Of a DNA stretch of 64,000 bases, positions 20,154 through 28,917 are shown piece by piece. How positions within the stretch are numbered: position 1 is the first letter of the stretch; the number at the start of each line of letters is the position of its first letter. The notes under the pieces are model-generated. The model was not told the DNA's origin and searched no databases. It saw nothing but the letters and a program-made list of their open reading frames with translations. A program made the position numbers and the translations under genes. This DNA comes from Klebsiella pneumoniae (GTDB lineage: Bacteria > Myxococcota_A > UBA9042), in the NCBI GenBank assembly GCA_945889325.1, contig CAMDBH010000001.1, positions 62,001-126,000 on the forward strand, given 5' to 3'.

Positions 20154-20350
20154 GAGCGTGTGAAAAATCCTTTTTTCACGCTCTCGATTGGGGTCTGGTA
20201 TTGGCAATTTCTGCCAATCGACCCAAAGTGGGCTCGGATTCAAATTTCTGGTTCCAGTAATATCATTATCTTACGGAGCGTCCATGCAGAAACTGCTAAT
20301 ACCTGACCCCGCTCAGAGGCTGTGAAATGAATATTTCACAGCCTCTGAGC
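20152..20350. repeat. Dispersed structured repeat, copy 1 (MITE-like)
   Basis: About 199 bp, nearly identical to copies at 30526 and 44383. Left hairpin: GAGAGCG-TG-TGAAAAA pairs with TTTTTCACGCTCTC. Core: 25-nt inverted repeats GGGGTCTGGTATTGGCAATT... and its partner ending ...GCTAATACCTGACCCC, with 3 mismatches (20190-20214 and 20286-20310). Right hairpin: a perfect 17-bp stem CTCAGAGGCTGTGAAAT with a GAAT loop. It supplies the TGA of the upstream gene and the apparent ATG of the downstream ABC gene. Confidence 0.85.
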
Positions 20351-21091
20351 GAGCTGCCACAAATTCCCGCACCCATAGCGCAACCCGTTGGCGCAACTGC
20401 ACTATTGGCGATCGACGCGCGACAATTGAACCGCACTTTTGCCATTGTCGGCGCGACCGTCCAAGCGCTGGTGAACGTCGACTTGGCGATTGCGCCTAAG
20501 GAAATCGTTGCGATCATCGGGCGTTCTGGCGCGGGCAAATCGACGTTGCTCAATCTGATCGGCGCGCTGGATCGTCAATACCAAGGCGAGTTGCGGGTCT
20601 TCGGTCAGGAGTTGAAGTCGCTGTCCGATGCGCAGCTATCGCGTTTTCGCAATCGACAAATCGGCTTTGTTTTTCAGGCATTCCAGTTGTTACCCAACAT
20701 TTCCGTCGGTGAAAATGTCATGCTCCCCGCCTATTTTGGCAGCGACTTGGCCCAAAGCGAGATCGAACGCCGCGCGCGCTGGCTGCTCGGTGAGATGGAA
20801 CTGTCGGCACGATTTGATCAAAACCCGCAACAAATGTCGGGCGGCGAGAGGCAGCGCGTCGCCATTGCCCGCGCCCTGTTGCTGGAGCCACCGCTGCTGG
20901 TCTGCGACGAACCGACGGGCAGCCTCGACGCCGCGACGGCGCAACAAATCTTGCAACTATTCAATAGTATTCGGGATAAATTTGGGACAACCTTGGTGAT
21001 GGTGACACACGATCCGTCAGTTGCGGCCGCAGCCGATCGCGTCATTACGCTTGATCGCGGCCTTGTCGCCAGCAACACGGAGGTCGCGTGA
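20327..21091 (+). CDS. ABC transporter ATP-binding protein, LolD/MacB type
   Basis: It is the cytoplasmic ATPase of an export or mechanotransmission transporter. Walker A is GRSGAGKST, the Q-loop region is FVFQAFQLLPNISVGENVMLP, the signature is MSGGERQRVAIARAL and Walker B is LLVCDEPTGSLD. It overlaps the FtsX-like permease by 4 nt (GTGA). The ATG at 20327 lies inside the right hairpin of repeat copy 1, so residues 1-9 (MNISQPLSE) are repeat-encoded. A TTG near residue 27 or 35 could be the older start. Confidence 0.9.
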   Translation: MNISQPLSELPQIPAPIAQPVGATALLAIDARQLNRTFAIVGATVQALVNVDLAIAPKEIVAIIGRSGAGKSTLLNLIGALDRQYQGELRVFGQELKSLSDAQLSRFRNRQIGFVFQAFQLLPNISVGENVMLPAYFGSDLAQSEIERRARWLLGEMELSARFDQNPQQMSGGERQRVAIARALLLEPPLLVCDEPTGSLDAATAQQILQLFNSIRDKFGTTLVMVTHDPSVAAAADRVITLDRGLVASNTEVA

Positions 21092-22767
21092 AGCTGCGGC
21101 GCCTTGTGGGCTTGATCGTCGGCAATCTGATCGCCAGCCGCGTCCGCGCGCTGCTGGCGATGGTCGGTATCGTGGTCGGCACTGCTTTGCTGGTGTTTTT
21201 CCTAGGTCTTGGTCAGGGCTTGCGCGAACGTGTGCTCAACCGGATTTTTCCGGTGAACCAGTTGGAAATTGAGCCCCAAGCCGTTCAATTGTTTGGCACC
21301 CAGCAGGTGATCGGCCAAGCGCCGCTCGACGATGCACGCGTGAAACAAGTGGCGGCGATTCCCGGGGTGATGCGCGCGTTTGGCAAGCAAAAATCGAGTT
21401 TTCCCGCGCGGTTATGGGGCGGAAAAGAAATTTTGGGCTACAACCTTTTTACGGAAGCCTTTTTCGACGGCATGCCCGTCGGCATCCTCGCCGATGAACT
21501 CGCTGAATTCGAAGATGTAACCGGCAAACGCGCCAAAGCCGCCAAGCGCAAAGTCCAACGCTGTGACGTCGACATCGATTGCGACGCCGGTGCACAATGC
21601 CATGAAAGTGCATGTGAAACTGTGATCTGGGCGAGGCTTTGGCAAGACAACCCGCTGGTGCAGTTGCCGTGTGGCAATGACGGCGACTGCCTCGACGGGA
21701 CTTGCGCGCAGGGCATCTGCCATCGCGCGGATGCGCCCGCGCCGCAGCGCTGCAGCGTGCCCGCCAGCGCTGGCAACGGCCGCGACATGGATTTTGACAA
21801 GGAACACGGGCAGCTAGCGGTCGCGTGCGCCGAACCCGGCGGCTTTTGCAAGGGCGTCGGCACCTGCCCCCCCAACCAGTACTGCGCCACCGACAACCCC
21901 GACAGCGTGTGGGGCTGGTGCGAATCGCCGCTGCCCGCTGTGCTCAATCCGCTGTTGCTGGAAGTGTTTAACTCCGATATGGCGCGATCGCTGGGTGCCG
22001 CGCCGGTGGGATCTTTGGCCGTGCTCTATGGCGTGCGTTTTCACGTCGCGCTGGGCGATTCGTTCTTCACCAAAGACGCCGAGCGCAACCGCCAACAGTA
22101 CAAGCAGGCGATCGTGGTTGGTTTTTCGCGCAAAGCCCCAGAACTCGGCCTAGCAATGCCGCTGTCTGTAGTCCGCCACTACAATGCGCGCCTGCGCGGC
22201 GCTGAAGCTGCACGGCTGTTCGACGCTGTTTTGCTGGAAACCTCTGACAACCAAGACATTCCTTCGGTCGTTGCGGCCACCGAGTCTCTCGGCTTCTCTT
22301 TGAGCCGCAAGTCTCGCGCCGCGCGCACGTTTGGTACCGTCGTGCTTGTGGTGTCGCTGGCGCTGATGTTGTTGGCAGCGATCGTGCTCGTGGTGGCGGC
22401 GACCCAGATTGCTCAAACCTTTGCCATGCTTGTGCATGAACGGCGCAAAGAGATCGCCGTGTTGCGGGCGCTAGGGGCTGCCCAAACCACCATCGCAGGT
22501 CTTGTTTTGGGCGAAGCGGCGGCGATCGGCCTTATCGGTGGATCTCTCGGATCCGCAGTGGCTTATGCCGCGGCTGCGGCCGTCGACTTCGCCGCCAAGA
22601 CCGTGCTTGAACGCGTCCCATTGGTTCCCGACGGCTTTTTTGTGTTTCCGTGGTGGGCGGCGCCGCTGGCGGTCAGCGTGGCACTAATTTTTTGCTGTGC
22701 GGGTGCGCTGTTACCCGCATTGCGCGCCGCGCGGGTCGATCCGGCGCGGGTGCTGTCCGAATCTTAG
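21088..22767 (+). CDS. FtsX/MacB-family permease with Cys-rich periplasmic insert
   Basis: Topology is MacB-like: one N-terminal helix (ALLAMVGIVVGTALLVFF), a large periplasmic domain, then three helices with the cytoplasmic MLVHERRKEIAVLRALGAA loop and the end ALRAARVDPARVLSES. Unusually, residues about 159-278 form a 14-Cys segment (CDVDIDCDAGAQCHESAC and similar) resembling the Cys-rich repeats of the lipoprotein at 27010. With the ATPase it may export or remodel lipoproteins or envelope components; the substrate is unknown. Confidence 0.85.
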   Translation: MKLRRLVGLIVGNLIASRVRALLAMVGIVVGTALLVFFLGLGQGLRERVLNRIFPVNQLEIEPQAVQLFGTQQVIGQAPLDDARVKQVAAIPGVMRAFGKQKSSFPARLWGGKEILGYNLFTEAFFDGMPVGILADELAEFEDVTGKRAKAAKRKVQRCDVDIDCDAGAQCHESACETVIWARLWQDNPLVQLPCGNDGDCLDGTCAQGICHRADAPAPQRCSVPASAGNGRDMDFDKEHGQLAVACAEPGGFCKGVGTCPPNQYCATDNPDSVWGWCESPLPAVLNPLLLEVFNSDMARSLGAAPVGSLAVLYGVRFHVALGDSFFTKDAERNRQQYKQAIVVGFSRKAPELGLAMPLSVVRHYNARLRGAEAARLFDAVLLETSDNQDIPSVVAATESLGFSLSRKSRAARTFGTVVLVVSLALMLLAAIVLVVAATQIAQTFAMLVHERRKEIAVLRALGAAQTTIAGLVLGEAAAIGLIGGSLGSAVAYAAAAAVDFAAKTVLERVPLVPDGFFVFPWWAAPLAVSVALIFCCAGALLPALRAARVDPARVLSES

Positions 22768-22778
22768 GAGTCGTGCAA

Positions 22779-22884
22779 AAATAACTCGATCGAGTTATTT
22801 GAACGCAAGGAGCCGCGAACCGCATAGGTGAGCTTGGCGACCCCAGCAAAACTGTCAGACAAATGTGCAAGTTATTCTTGCACA
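22779..22884. terminator. Two palindromes between convergent genes
   Basis: A perfect 22-nt palindrome AAATAACTCGATCGAGTTATTT (22779-22800) and a hairpin TGTGCAAG-TTATT-CTTGCACA (22864-22884) lie between the permease and the convergent AraC_N-like gene. They probably act as bidirectional transcription stops. The first, having no loop, could instead be a dyad protein-binding site. Confidence 0.5.
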
Positions 22885-22889
22885 GCGCC

Positions 22890-23429
22890 TTAGCGAAACG
22901 GGATCGACAGGACAAAGGCCGCGTCCGCCCGATTTTCACCACTGATATCTGCGTCTTGCTGACCCAATTGCCCCAAGACAATCGCGTGGATCGTTTGTTG
23001 CAGCCACTGCCACGTCGGGTCGTGGACAAATTCACCGCGCAACGTGACGACAATCCCCCAAGGCTCGGCCAGCGAGGAAACTTCGAGCTCCCTGTAAATA
23101 TAGCGATAAGTTTCTTCAATCCGCTTGTAGGCCTGCCGCACGCCCATCGCCCGCAGGCCCAAACGCCCCAGCATGCCGACCTCGCCATGCACAAATGCGT
23201 CCAACTTCACAGCGAGTTGCACAAAATCGCCTTGCGCGGCCAACTCGCGCAAACCGTGCAAAAGCGCGATCTGCACCCCCAACGGCAACCAAACGTCGTT
23301 GGCAGGGCATTGGGACAGGTGCTGCTCAGTTAGCCCTGTAAATTCGCGCAATTCATCCGGATTGACGCCAAGCTCACGCGCCAGACGCGGCCAATCGCGC
23401 AGCGCAACCCCGCGCACGTGCCCCGGCAT
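22890..23429 (-). CDS. AraC-N/DUF2378-like single-domain protein
   Basis: The 179-residue product resembles the N-terminal ligand-binding domain of AraC-type regulators (NDVWLPLGVQIALLHGL, then GEVGMLGRLGLRAMGVRQAYKRIEETYRYI), but it lacks any C-terminal helix-turn-helix. The myxobacterial DUF2378 family is an alternative reading. The track extends it into the preceding gene; ATG 23429 (MPGHVRGVALRDW) or TTG 23447 is more sensible. It follows the prenyl-synthase fusion gene closely, suggesting one operon. Confidence 0.5.
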   Translation of the reverse strand: MPGHVRGVALRDWPRLARELGVNPDELREFTGLTEQHLSQCPANDVWLPLGVQIALLHGLRELAAQGDFVQLAVKLDAFVHGEVGMLGRLGLRAMGVRQAYKRIEETYRYIYRELEVSSLAEPWGIVVTLRGEFVHDPTWQWLQQTIHAIVLGQLGQQDADISGENRADAAFVLSIPFR

Positions 23430-23457
23430 CGCGAGCCACTGCGACAATACGCCGTTG

Positions 23458-25692
23458 TCAGTAGTGTCGCTCAAGCACGTACCAACCAAAGGCCCGCAAC
23501 ATGACTTTGGGCAGCGAATCCTCAACCAAGGGGCTCAGTTGCTGCCAAGCGGCTTCGACCAGTTCGGCGGCTTGATCGGCGCAGGCCTGCAAAGCACCGC
23601 ACTGCTCCAAAAGCGCGATCGCTTCCTCGATGAGCGCTTGATCATTGGTTTTTTGCTGGACCGTGTGCCACAACCATTGGCGTTGCGGCAGGTCGAGCAG
23701 CGCCATGGCTTTGGCGATGGGCAGCGTAACCTTGCCGTGGGCAATGTCTTCACCGCGGGCCTTCAAATTGCCGCGAAAACCGCGCAAATTCAGCACATCG
23801 TCGATGATTTGGAAGGCCAAGCCGACCGATTCAAAAAAACGCCCGACGCCCTCGATCTGGGCCTCACTGCCGTGACCGGCTACGGCGCCCATGCGCGCCA
23901 AACTAGCGGCAGGCGTTGCGGTTTTCAGCCGGTGGACGGCCAGCACACGCCGCACAAGTTCATCGCCCTGCCCGTTGGCCACGGCCACCGGCATGATGCG
24001 ATCCAAGCCGTCCAAATCCAACGCTTGACCGGCATGGCCGGCGCGCAAACTTTCAAAATAAAGGTCGTAGATCAGTAACTTATCAGCCGACGACATTTTG
24101 TCGGACACCAGCAGTTTTTGCCCCAAAAAGTAGCAGGCCGTACCAGCGTTGATCGCCAGTGCCTCGCCGTAGATCAAATGCGCGGTCGGTCCACCGCGCC
24201 GAACCATCGATTTGTCCTGAACATCGTCGACAATGAGGGAGCCTACGTGCATCAATTCCGGCATCGCCAACCACTGCACGTACTCGCGCGAATCGCCGCC
24301 AACCACGTCGCAGCAAGCCAAAGCCGCATAACTGCGCCAAGATTTGCCACCTCGATCGGTGATATCGCGGACGGGATCGACCATGGTGCGGGCGAATTGT
24401 TCAATATCGACGCCATCCATGGCCTGCGGACGTTGGGCGCTGGCGATCAGATCGCGGGTTTGTTCCCACGAGGGTCGGCGCGGCAGCAAGGCTTCCACAG
24501 ATTTGCGCACCTGCTTGCCAACTGCTTGGAAAAATCCATCCAAATCAGCAATATCGCCAAGGCCGCTGCGTTCAACGTAGCCCAAGCCGGTGATCGGCAC
24601 ACCGTTCTTGCTACCCGCGACGCTGCTGCGCCCCTCCCAAAAGGCGGGTTTTGAAATTAGTGTAATAAATTCTTGATCTTCCAAAACCGCGTCGATCGAC
24701 AATGCCAAGCCGGCTGACGGAATCTCCAAGCGCCAATGGGTCGGATATTCCTGAAAAGTTCGGGTGCTGACCCAAGTTTTGTCTTCGACAAAGGCGACGT
24801 CGCTGTGCTCGCTCCGGCTGCCATCGGCGGCCACGACAATGGCGCGGGTGGCGTGCAGTCGCCCGTCTTTGCCGTGGATCAACGCATACGCCGTGATTTC
24901 ACTGCCATCGTCCAGTTGGGCGCCGAACCAGTTCCAGCCGATGTCCTCGTCCTCTTGCACCTTGGGCGTGTTTTTGTTGTGGCGGCCAAATTCGTGATCG
25001 TACCAACCTTGGGCGCTGGCGATTTTCTCTTCACCGCCAGCCAGAAGGATTTTTCCCGTGACTTCACAGCGCGGGAGGAAGTAATAAAACATGTCCTCGC
25101 CCGAAACACCGCGAACGACACCATTTTCCCCATGACGAATCGGGCCTTTGCGCGGGGTCAGCGTCAGATCACAGCCCAATTGCAAACGTTCATGCCGCAA
25201 ATGCAGCGCGTAACTGCCGTCGGGGTTTTTGGCGAAAGTATTGCCGTCGAAATCCAGTTCGAGTGCATTTTCATTCACAAATACGTCGCCGATGAACATG
25301 CGATCGGGATACGGCACCTTGCCCGTGTTGAGCACTTCGCGCATGGCGCGGCGCAGTCGATTGTCTTTTGTGCCTTCGCCGCGCTCGATCTGGCCCAGCC
25401 CCATGCGCGGTGCATCCTTGTCAACCCGCGATTCCGAAATATATTTTCCGCTGGAAGCATCGGTCAACGCCCATGTCATAGAATGAGCGTGGCGCAACGC
25501 CAAAGTTTTTTCATCTTGGGCTTTGACAATGCGAAAGAACGACGCAAAAATTGAAATATTACGGCGGCTTTCGGTCACGCCGTGGGCGTTGACGTACCAC
25601 CATTCGGTCGTTGAAGAGGCGTGCGGCAGATCGTGCAGCGCCAAGTCAATCGGCCCGTCGTGGGGCCAATCGAGGGGAAACGTCGAGGTCAT
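23458..25692 (-). CDS. Lipocalin (CrtC/AttH-like)-polyprenyl synthase fusion
   Basis: Residues about 1-390 match the CrtC/AttH lipocalin-like family of carotenoid hydratases (TEWWYVNAHG, GWYDHEFG, IGWNWFGAQLDDGSEI). Residues about 420-744 are a trans-prenyl diphosphate synthase with the first Asp-rich motif DDVQD (about 489) and a degenerate second one, DDVLN (about 628). It may make a C20 or longer prenyl diphosphate and act on a terpenoid product. ATG 25692 with a GGAG upstream is chosen; the track start adds 53 unlikely residues. Confidence 0.8.
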   Translation of the reverse strand: MTSTFPLDWPHDGPIDLALHDLPHASSTTEWWYVNAHGVTESRRNISIFASFFRIVKAQDEKTLALRHAHSMTWALTDASSGKYISESRVDKDAPRMGLGQIERGEGTKDNRLRRAMREVLNTGKVPYPDRMFIGDVFVNENALELDFDGNTFAKNPDGSYALHLRHERLQLGCDLTLTPRKGPIRHGENGVVRGVSGEDMFYYFLPRCEVTGKILLAGGEEKIASAQGWYDHEFGRHNKNTPKVQEDEDIGWNWFGAQLDDGSEITAYALIHGKDGRLHATRAIVVAADGSRSEHSDVAFVEDKTWVSTRTFQEYPTHWRLEIPSAGLALSIDAVLEDQEFITLISKPAFWEGRSSVAGSKNGVPITGLGYVERSGLGDIADLDGFFQAVGKQVRKSVEALLPRRPSWEQTRDLIASAQRPQAMDGVDIEQFARTMVDPVRDITDRGGKSWRSYAALACCDVVGGDSREYVQWLAMPELMHVGSLIVDDVQDKSMVRRGGPTAHLIYGEALAINAGTACYFLGQKLLVSDKMSSADKLLIYDLYFESLRAGHAGQALDLDGLDRIMPVAVANGQGDELVRRVLAVHRLKTATPAASLARMGAVAGHGSEAQIEGVGRFFESVGLAFQIIDDVLNLRGFRGNLKARGEDIAHGKVTLPIAKAMALLDLPQRQWLWHTVQQKTNDQALIEEAIALLEQCGALQACADQAAELVEAAWQQLSPLVEDSLPKVMLRAFGWYVLERHY

Positions 25693-25847
25693 CAGCACTC
25701 CGTCACCAAGTTTGCGCGGCGGCGCCGGCCAAAGCGGCCGCACACGCGGCGCGCGCGGGCGATCGTGTGCCACATTCCGCACTTTTTCGCTACTGAACGC
25801 AGAACGTCCGCGAGGATTGCAGCAAAATGCCGCAAAATCACAAATAA

Positions 25848-26897
25848 TCAATCAAGCGACGTTGGCGGGTGGCGAAGTTGCCATGCACCCAACAGCGCGA
25901 GAACGGGCGCATCCAGCTGCGGCGCCACCAAATGCCTATCCTGTTGATCTGCTAGCAAATGATCCATCGGCAGCAAGGTGTCCGTTAGCCAAGTCGCGCG
26001 CCAAATCCGCCGTCGGCGTGTGGACGCGTCGGCCCCTCGCTCGGTCGGTTCCGGCGCGGCGATTGCCGGCCAAGGTCCTGGTTTGGCTGCAATTTCGTCG
26101 TCCGTAATCTGCCCGAGCAGGCTGGCTGTGCCGCGCAGCGTCCACAAGCCGCCGCAAGCGGTCGGCGCCGGCCACGGCAATTTGTCGACAAGCCACTGTT
26201 CTTGCAGGACATTAATCGGCAGCCGAAAAAGGCCACCTGTGCCACGGGCCAGCGACTGCGCCGACTTTTCAATCAGCAACGCCAGATGCGCGCACAGTTG
26301 ATCGTGCGGAATTTCGGCGATCTCAGGCGGAATCTCGCGATAATAAGCGCGATTCTCTGGCGCAATCTGCAAGGGCGCCCACTGCACGCCGCGATCGCTG
26401 AATTGCGCGACTACGCCCGCGGGTACGCTTTGGCGCGGCGCATCGCTGCCGACAATTGACTCCAACACCGTCGGATCACTAGCAATACACGTCGCGACTG
26501 AATCGATCGATGCCCACAATCGGCCCACGCCCATCGGATCGCGGGCGGCCAGAACCTGCCGTTGCCCCAAGTGAGCCACCGCCAGCGCGCCCTGCCAGCG
26601 CAGTGCCCCCAAACCGCTGGGACCTAGGTGAGCGATGGTTTCAGTCGCAATTGCACAATGATCTTGCAATTCTAGGACTATTCCGCGCACGGCCAAAGCC
26701 TGCTGCGCCGCGATATCGTTGGCCAATGCGCCGCTTAGGCAGCCGATCGCGCGGCCGTCCGAACTGCGTCGCTGTTCACCGCGGATGGCCAAAGCGATTC
26801 GGCCGGCCGAAATCACGTCGTGATCTTGCAGATTTTCCAGCCATCGCCGCACCAACGCGCTGTCATTTGGCCACATCGCCACAAAATTCGATCGCAT
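25848..26897 (-). CDS. Degenerate asparagine synthetase-like protein
   Basis: The 349-residue protein shows the late strands of a class II glutaminase domain (GALRWQGALAVAH, then RQVLAARDPMGVGRLWAS at about 113-130; canonical is ARDPLGIRPLYY) and near the end TDTLLPMDHLLADQQDR, like the LLPKVDRASMAHSLE helix of AsnB. It lacks the N-terminal Cys nucleophile (it begins MRSNFVAMW) and the SGGLDS pyrophosphate loop, so it is probably catalytically dead or rewired. It precedes the lipocalin-prenyl synthase gene on the same strand. Confidence 0.55.
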   Translation of the reverse strand: MRSNFVAMWPNDSALVRRWLENLQDHDVISAGRIALAIRGEQRRSSDGRAIGCLSGALANDIAAQQALAVRGIVLELQDHCAIATETIAHLGPSGLGALRWQGALAVAHLGQRQVLAARDPMGVGRLWASIDSVATCIASDPTVLESIVGSDAPRQSVPAGVVAQFSDRGVQWAPLQIAPENRAYYREIPPEIAEIPHDQLCAHLALLIEKSAQSLARGTGGLFRLPINVLQEQWLVDKLPWPAPTACGGLWTLRGTASLLGQITDDEIAAKPGPWPAIAAPEPTERGADASTRRRRIWRATWLTDTLLPMDHLLADQQDRHLVAPQLDAPVLALLGAWQLRHPPTSLD

Positions 26898-26948
26898 CCG
26901 CCGATCATGCCACACCGGCGGCGACGGGCCAAATCGGCCGAATTGTGC

Positions 26949-26977
26949 TTGAAAAGCGTTGCTCGAATTCGTATACT
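26949..26977 (+). promoter_or_regulatory. Sigma-70-type promoter of the Cys-rich lipoprotein gene
   Basis: TTGAAA (26949-26954) and TATACT (26972-26977) are separated by exactly 17 bp, about 32 nt before ATG 27010. This is one of the best consensus promoters in the window. It lies in the divergent gap with the asparagine-synthetase-like gene. Confidence 0.7.
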
Positions 26978-27009
26978 GCGCGGTTGGCGCTGATGCCGGA
27001 GGTTGCCCC

Positions 27010-28908
27010 ATGTTCGCACGTTCGACCCAAAATGTTCTGTCATTTGTTGCCGTTGTCGCATTGGCCGTAGTCGCCGCATGCGGCAGCGCAACCCCGTCAG
27101 GCACCGGCGGCGGTACGGCGTGCAAAACCAACAACGATTGCGATTCTGGGCAGTATTGCGATGCCGGCACGCTGCTGTGCACAACCAAGCAATGCGACGA
27201 CGCCGCAGGCAAGAAGTGCGAGAATGGCAAAAAATGCCAATTGTTTCAGTGCGTAGCGTTGACACAAACCGATGCTGGCACGACAGATTCGGTCAGCGAC
27301 AGCGTAAGCACCGACGGCAGCAATCCGGTGGCGGACGTGCCGCCTGGAACGGACGCGCCAGTTGCGGTCGACAACGGCCCACCGGCCGACACGGGCCCAG
27401 CGCCCAAAGATCTTTCCTGCGGCGCGTGCAGCGCCGACGCTGACTGCAAGGACGCCGCCTATCAATGCATTACGCTGTTGTCTGGCAAGTTCTGCGGCAA
27501 AAAGTGTGCAGGGCCTGCAGATTGCGCGGCGGGTTACAAATGCGACAACGCCAGTTCGGATCCCAAAAATACCCAGAAAAATTGCGTATTGCCCAGTTTT
27601 GACTGCGGCGGTTGCGCGGCGGCTGGTTGCGGCGCGGGACAAAAATGCAATTTGAAGGCCAATCCGCCGGTCTGCGCCGACGTCAAAGCCGTGTGCGATG
27701 AATGCGTGCAAGACGCCAACTGCGACGCGGGTTTGCGCTGCGTGAAAATGGGCGACAAGAAGATTTGTGCCCCCGACTGCTCGGCTGGCCAAGCTTGCCC
27801 TGACAAAAGCAGCTGCCAAGCGTTCGTCGTCGGCAAGGTTTGCGCTTTTGCTGCGGCGGCCTGCTGTTATGGCGCAAGCTGCACCGTGGACACCAAGTGC
27901 GCCGCGTGCCCCGACAAATGCGTGGCCGGCCTTTGCGTCGAATGCAACAAGGACGCGGATTGCAAGGCTGGAACTTGCAACGTCAATACCCACACCTGCA
28001 TTGTGGACAGCGCGTGCCCGGCCGACAAGCCGATCAAATTGGCCTCGACCAAACAGTGCGTCGAATGCAGCAACGACACCCATTGCGCTTCCAAGCCCAA
28101 CAACAAGAACAAATGCAACGCGGTAACCAACGTTTGCGAAGCGGCCAGCGCCAACAACGAATGCGCCCCGTGCGCCGGCACAGCGTTCCCCGGCTGCGTG
28201 CAACTCAACGGCGTTTGGACTTGCGTTGAATGCATCACCGACAACGATTGCGACGCGAAAAAAGCGGGCACTTGTTCAGGCACGACCTATAGTTGCAGTG
28301 GATCGATCGGGCCAGGCACCGGACCCGCAAAAGGCAGCTGTAAGGTCGACGGCGATTGCGCCAACGGGCCAAACACCACGTTCGTGCTGGCCTGCGACGC
28401 GCCGACGGGCTTGTGTTTCGACAAGGAAGGTCACTGCGACAATGTCGTGGCATTCTGCAATGCTGGCAAAGGTTCCAGCTGCGTGGACGCCGCGGGTTTG
28501 GGCCTGCCGCCGGGTCTGCCGGGCCTGCCCGGCGGTGGTGGCGCGGGCGGCGCGCTCAAAGCCTGTTCGTGCCCGCTCACACCTGCGGGAGCCGGCGGGG
28601 GCGTCAGTCCTGCCTGCAAGGCCCTTGAGGCGATTCTGCCCAATCTGAAGAATTGTGATTGCGCCAAAGATCCCAAAAGTCCGGACTGTCAGGCCCCCCT
28701 GATCGGCGCCTGCTGCGGCGGCGGCGGCGCCGGCGGCATCGGCGATTTGCTCGGTATGTTGGCGTGCTTACAGCCCAAACCCAATCCGGTAGAAGCCTGC
28801 TTCGGCGGAAATTGCACCGATAGCGGTTGCTTGACCTCCATGATGGGCGGCGGTCAAAACAAGGCCACGGGCGAGGGATCTTGCGCCAAGGGCGGCATCG
28901 GCCCTTAA
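27010..28908 (+). CDS. Cys-rich repeat lipoprotein
   Basis: A signal peptide ends in the lipobox VVAAC, so it should be a lipoprotein. About 450 residues of Cys-rich repeats follow, with variations on C-x(4-6)-DCxxxxxC (NNDCDSGQYCDAGTLLC, QDANCDAGLRC), then a Gly/Pro-rich segment (GLPPGLPGLPGGGGAGG) and another Cys-rich block. Such proteins are common in myxobacteria and are thought to be surface or adhesin-like; no enzyme motif is seen. ATG 27010 has a GGAGG at good spacing. The track start at 26959 lies over the promoter. Confidence 0.8.
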   Translation: MFARSTQNVLSFVAVVALAVVAACGSATPSGTGGGTACKTNNDCDSGQYCDAGTLLCTTKQCDDAAGKKCENGKKCQLFQCVALTQTDAGTTDSVSDSVSTDGSNPVADVPPGTDAPVAVDNGPPADTGPAPKDLSCGACSADADCKDAAYQCITLLSGKFCGKKCAGPADCAAGYKCDNASSDPKNTQKNCVLPSFDCGGCAAAGCGAGQKCNLKANPPVCADVKAVCDECVQDANCDAGLRCVKMGDKKICAPDCSAGQACPDKSSCQAFVVGKVCAFAAAACCYGASCTVDTKCAACPDKCVAGLCVECNKDADCKAGTCNVNTHTCIVDSACPADKPIKLASTKQCVECSNDTHCASKPNNKNKCNAVTNVCEAASANNECAPCAGTAFPGCVQLNGVWTCVECITDNDCDAKKAGTCSGTTYSCSGSIGPGTGPAKGSCKVDGDCANGPNTTFVLACDAPTGLCFDKEGHCDNVVAFCNAGKGSSCVDAAGLGLPPGLPGLPGGGGAGGALKACSCPLTPAGAGGGVSPACKALEAILPNLKNCDCAKDPKSPDCQAPLIGACCGGGGAGGIGDLLGMLACLQPKPNPVEACFGGNCTDSGCLTSMMGGGQNKATGEGSCAKGGIGP

Positions 28909-28917
28909 CGCCTTCAT

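Noticed and set aside
20152-20350. Repeat copies as tRNA, riboswitch or intact insertion sequence
   Set aside because: No cloverleaf, no transposase ORF, and multiple near-identical copies in unrelated contexts argue against a riboswitch.
27097-28203. 368-residue minus-strand ORF opposite the Cys-rich lipoprotein
   Set aside because: Ala/Val/Arg shadow produced by reverse-complement Cys/Asp codons; no domain.
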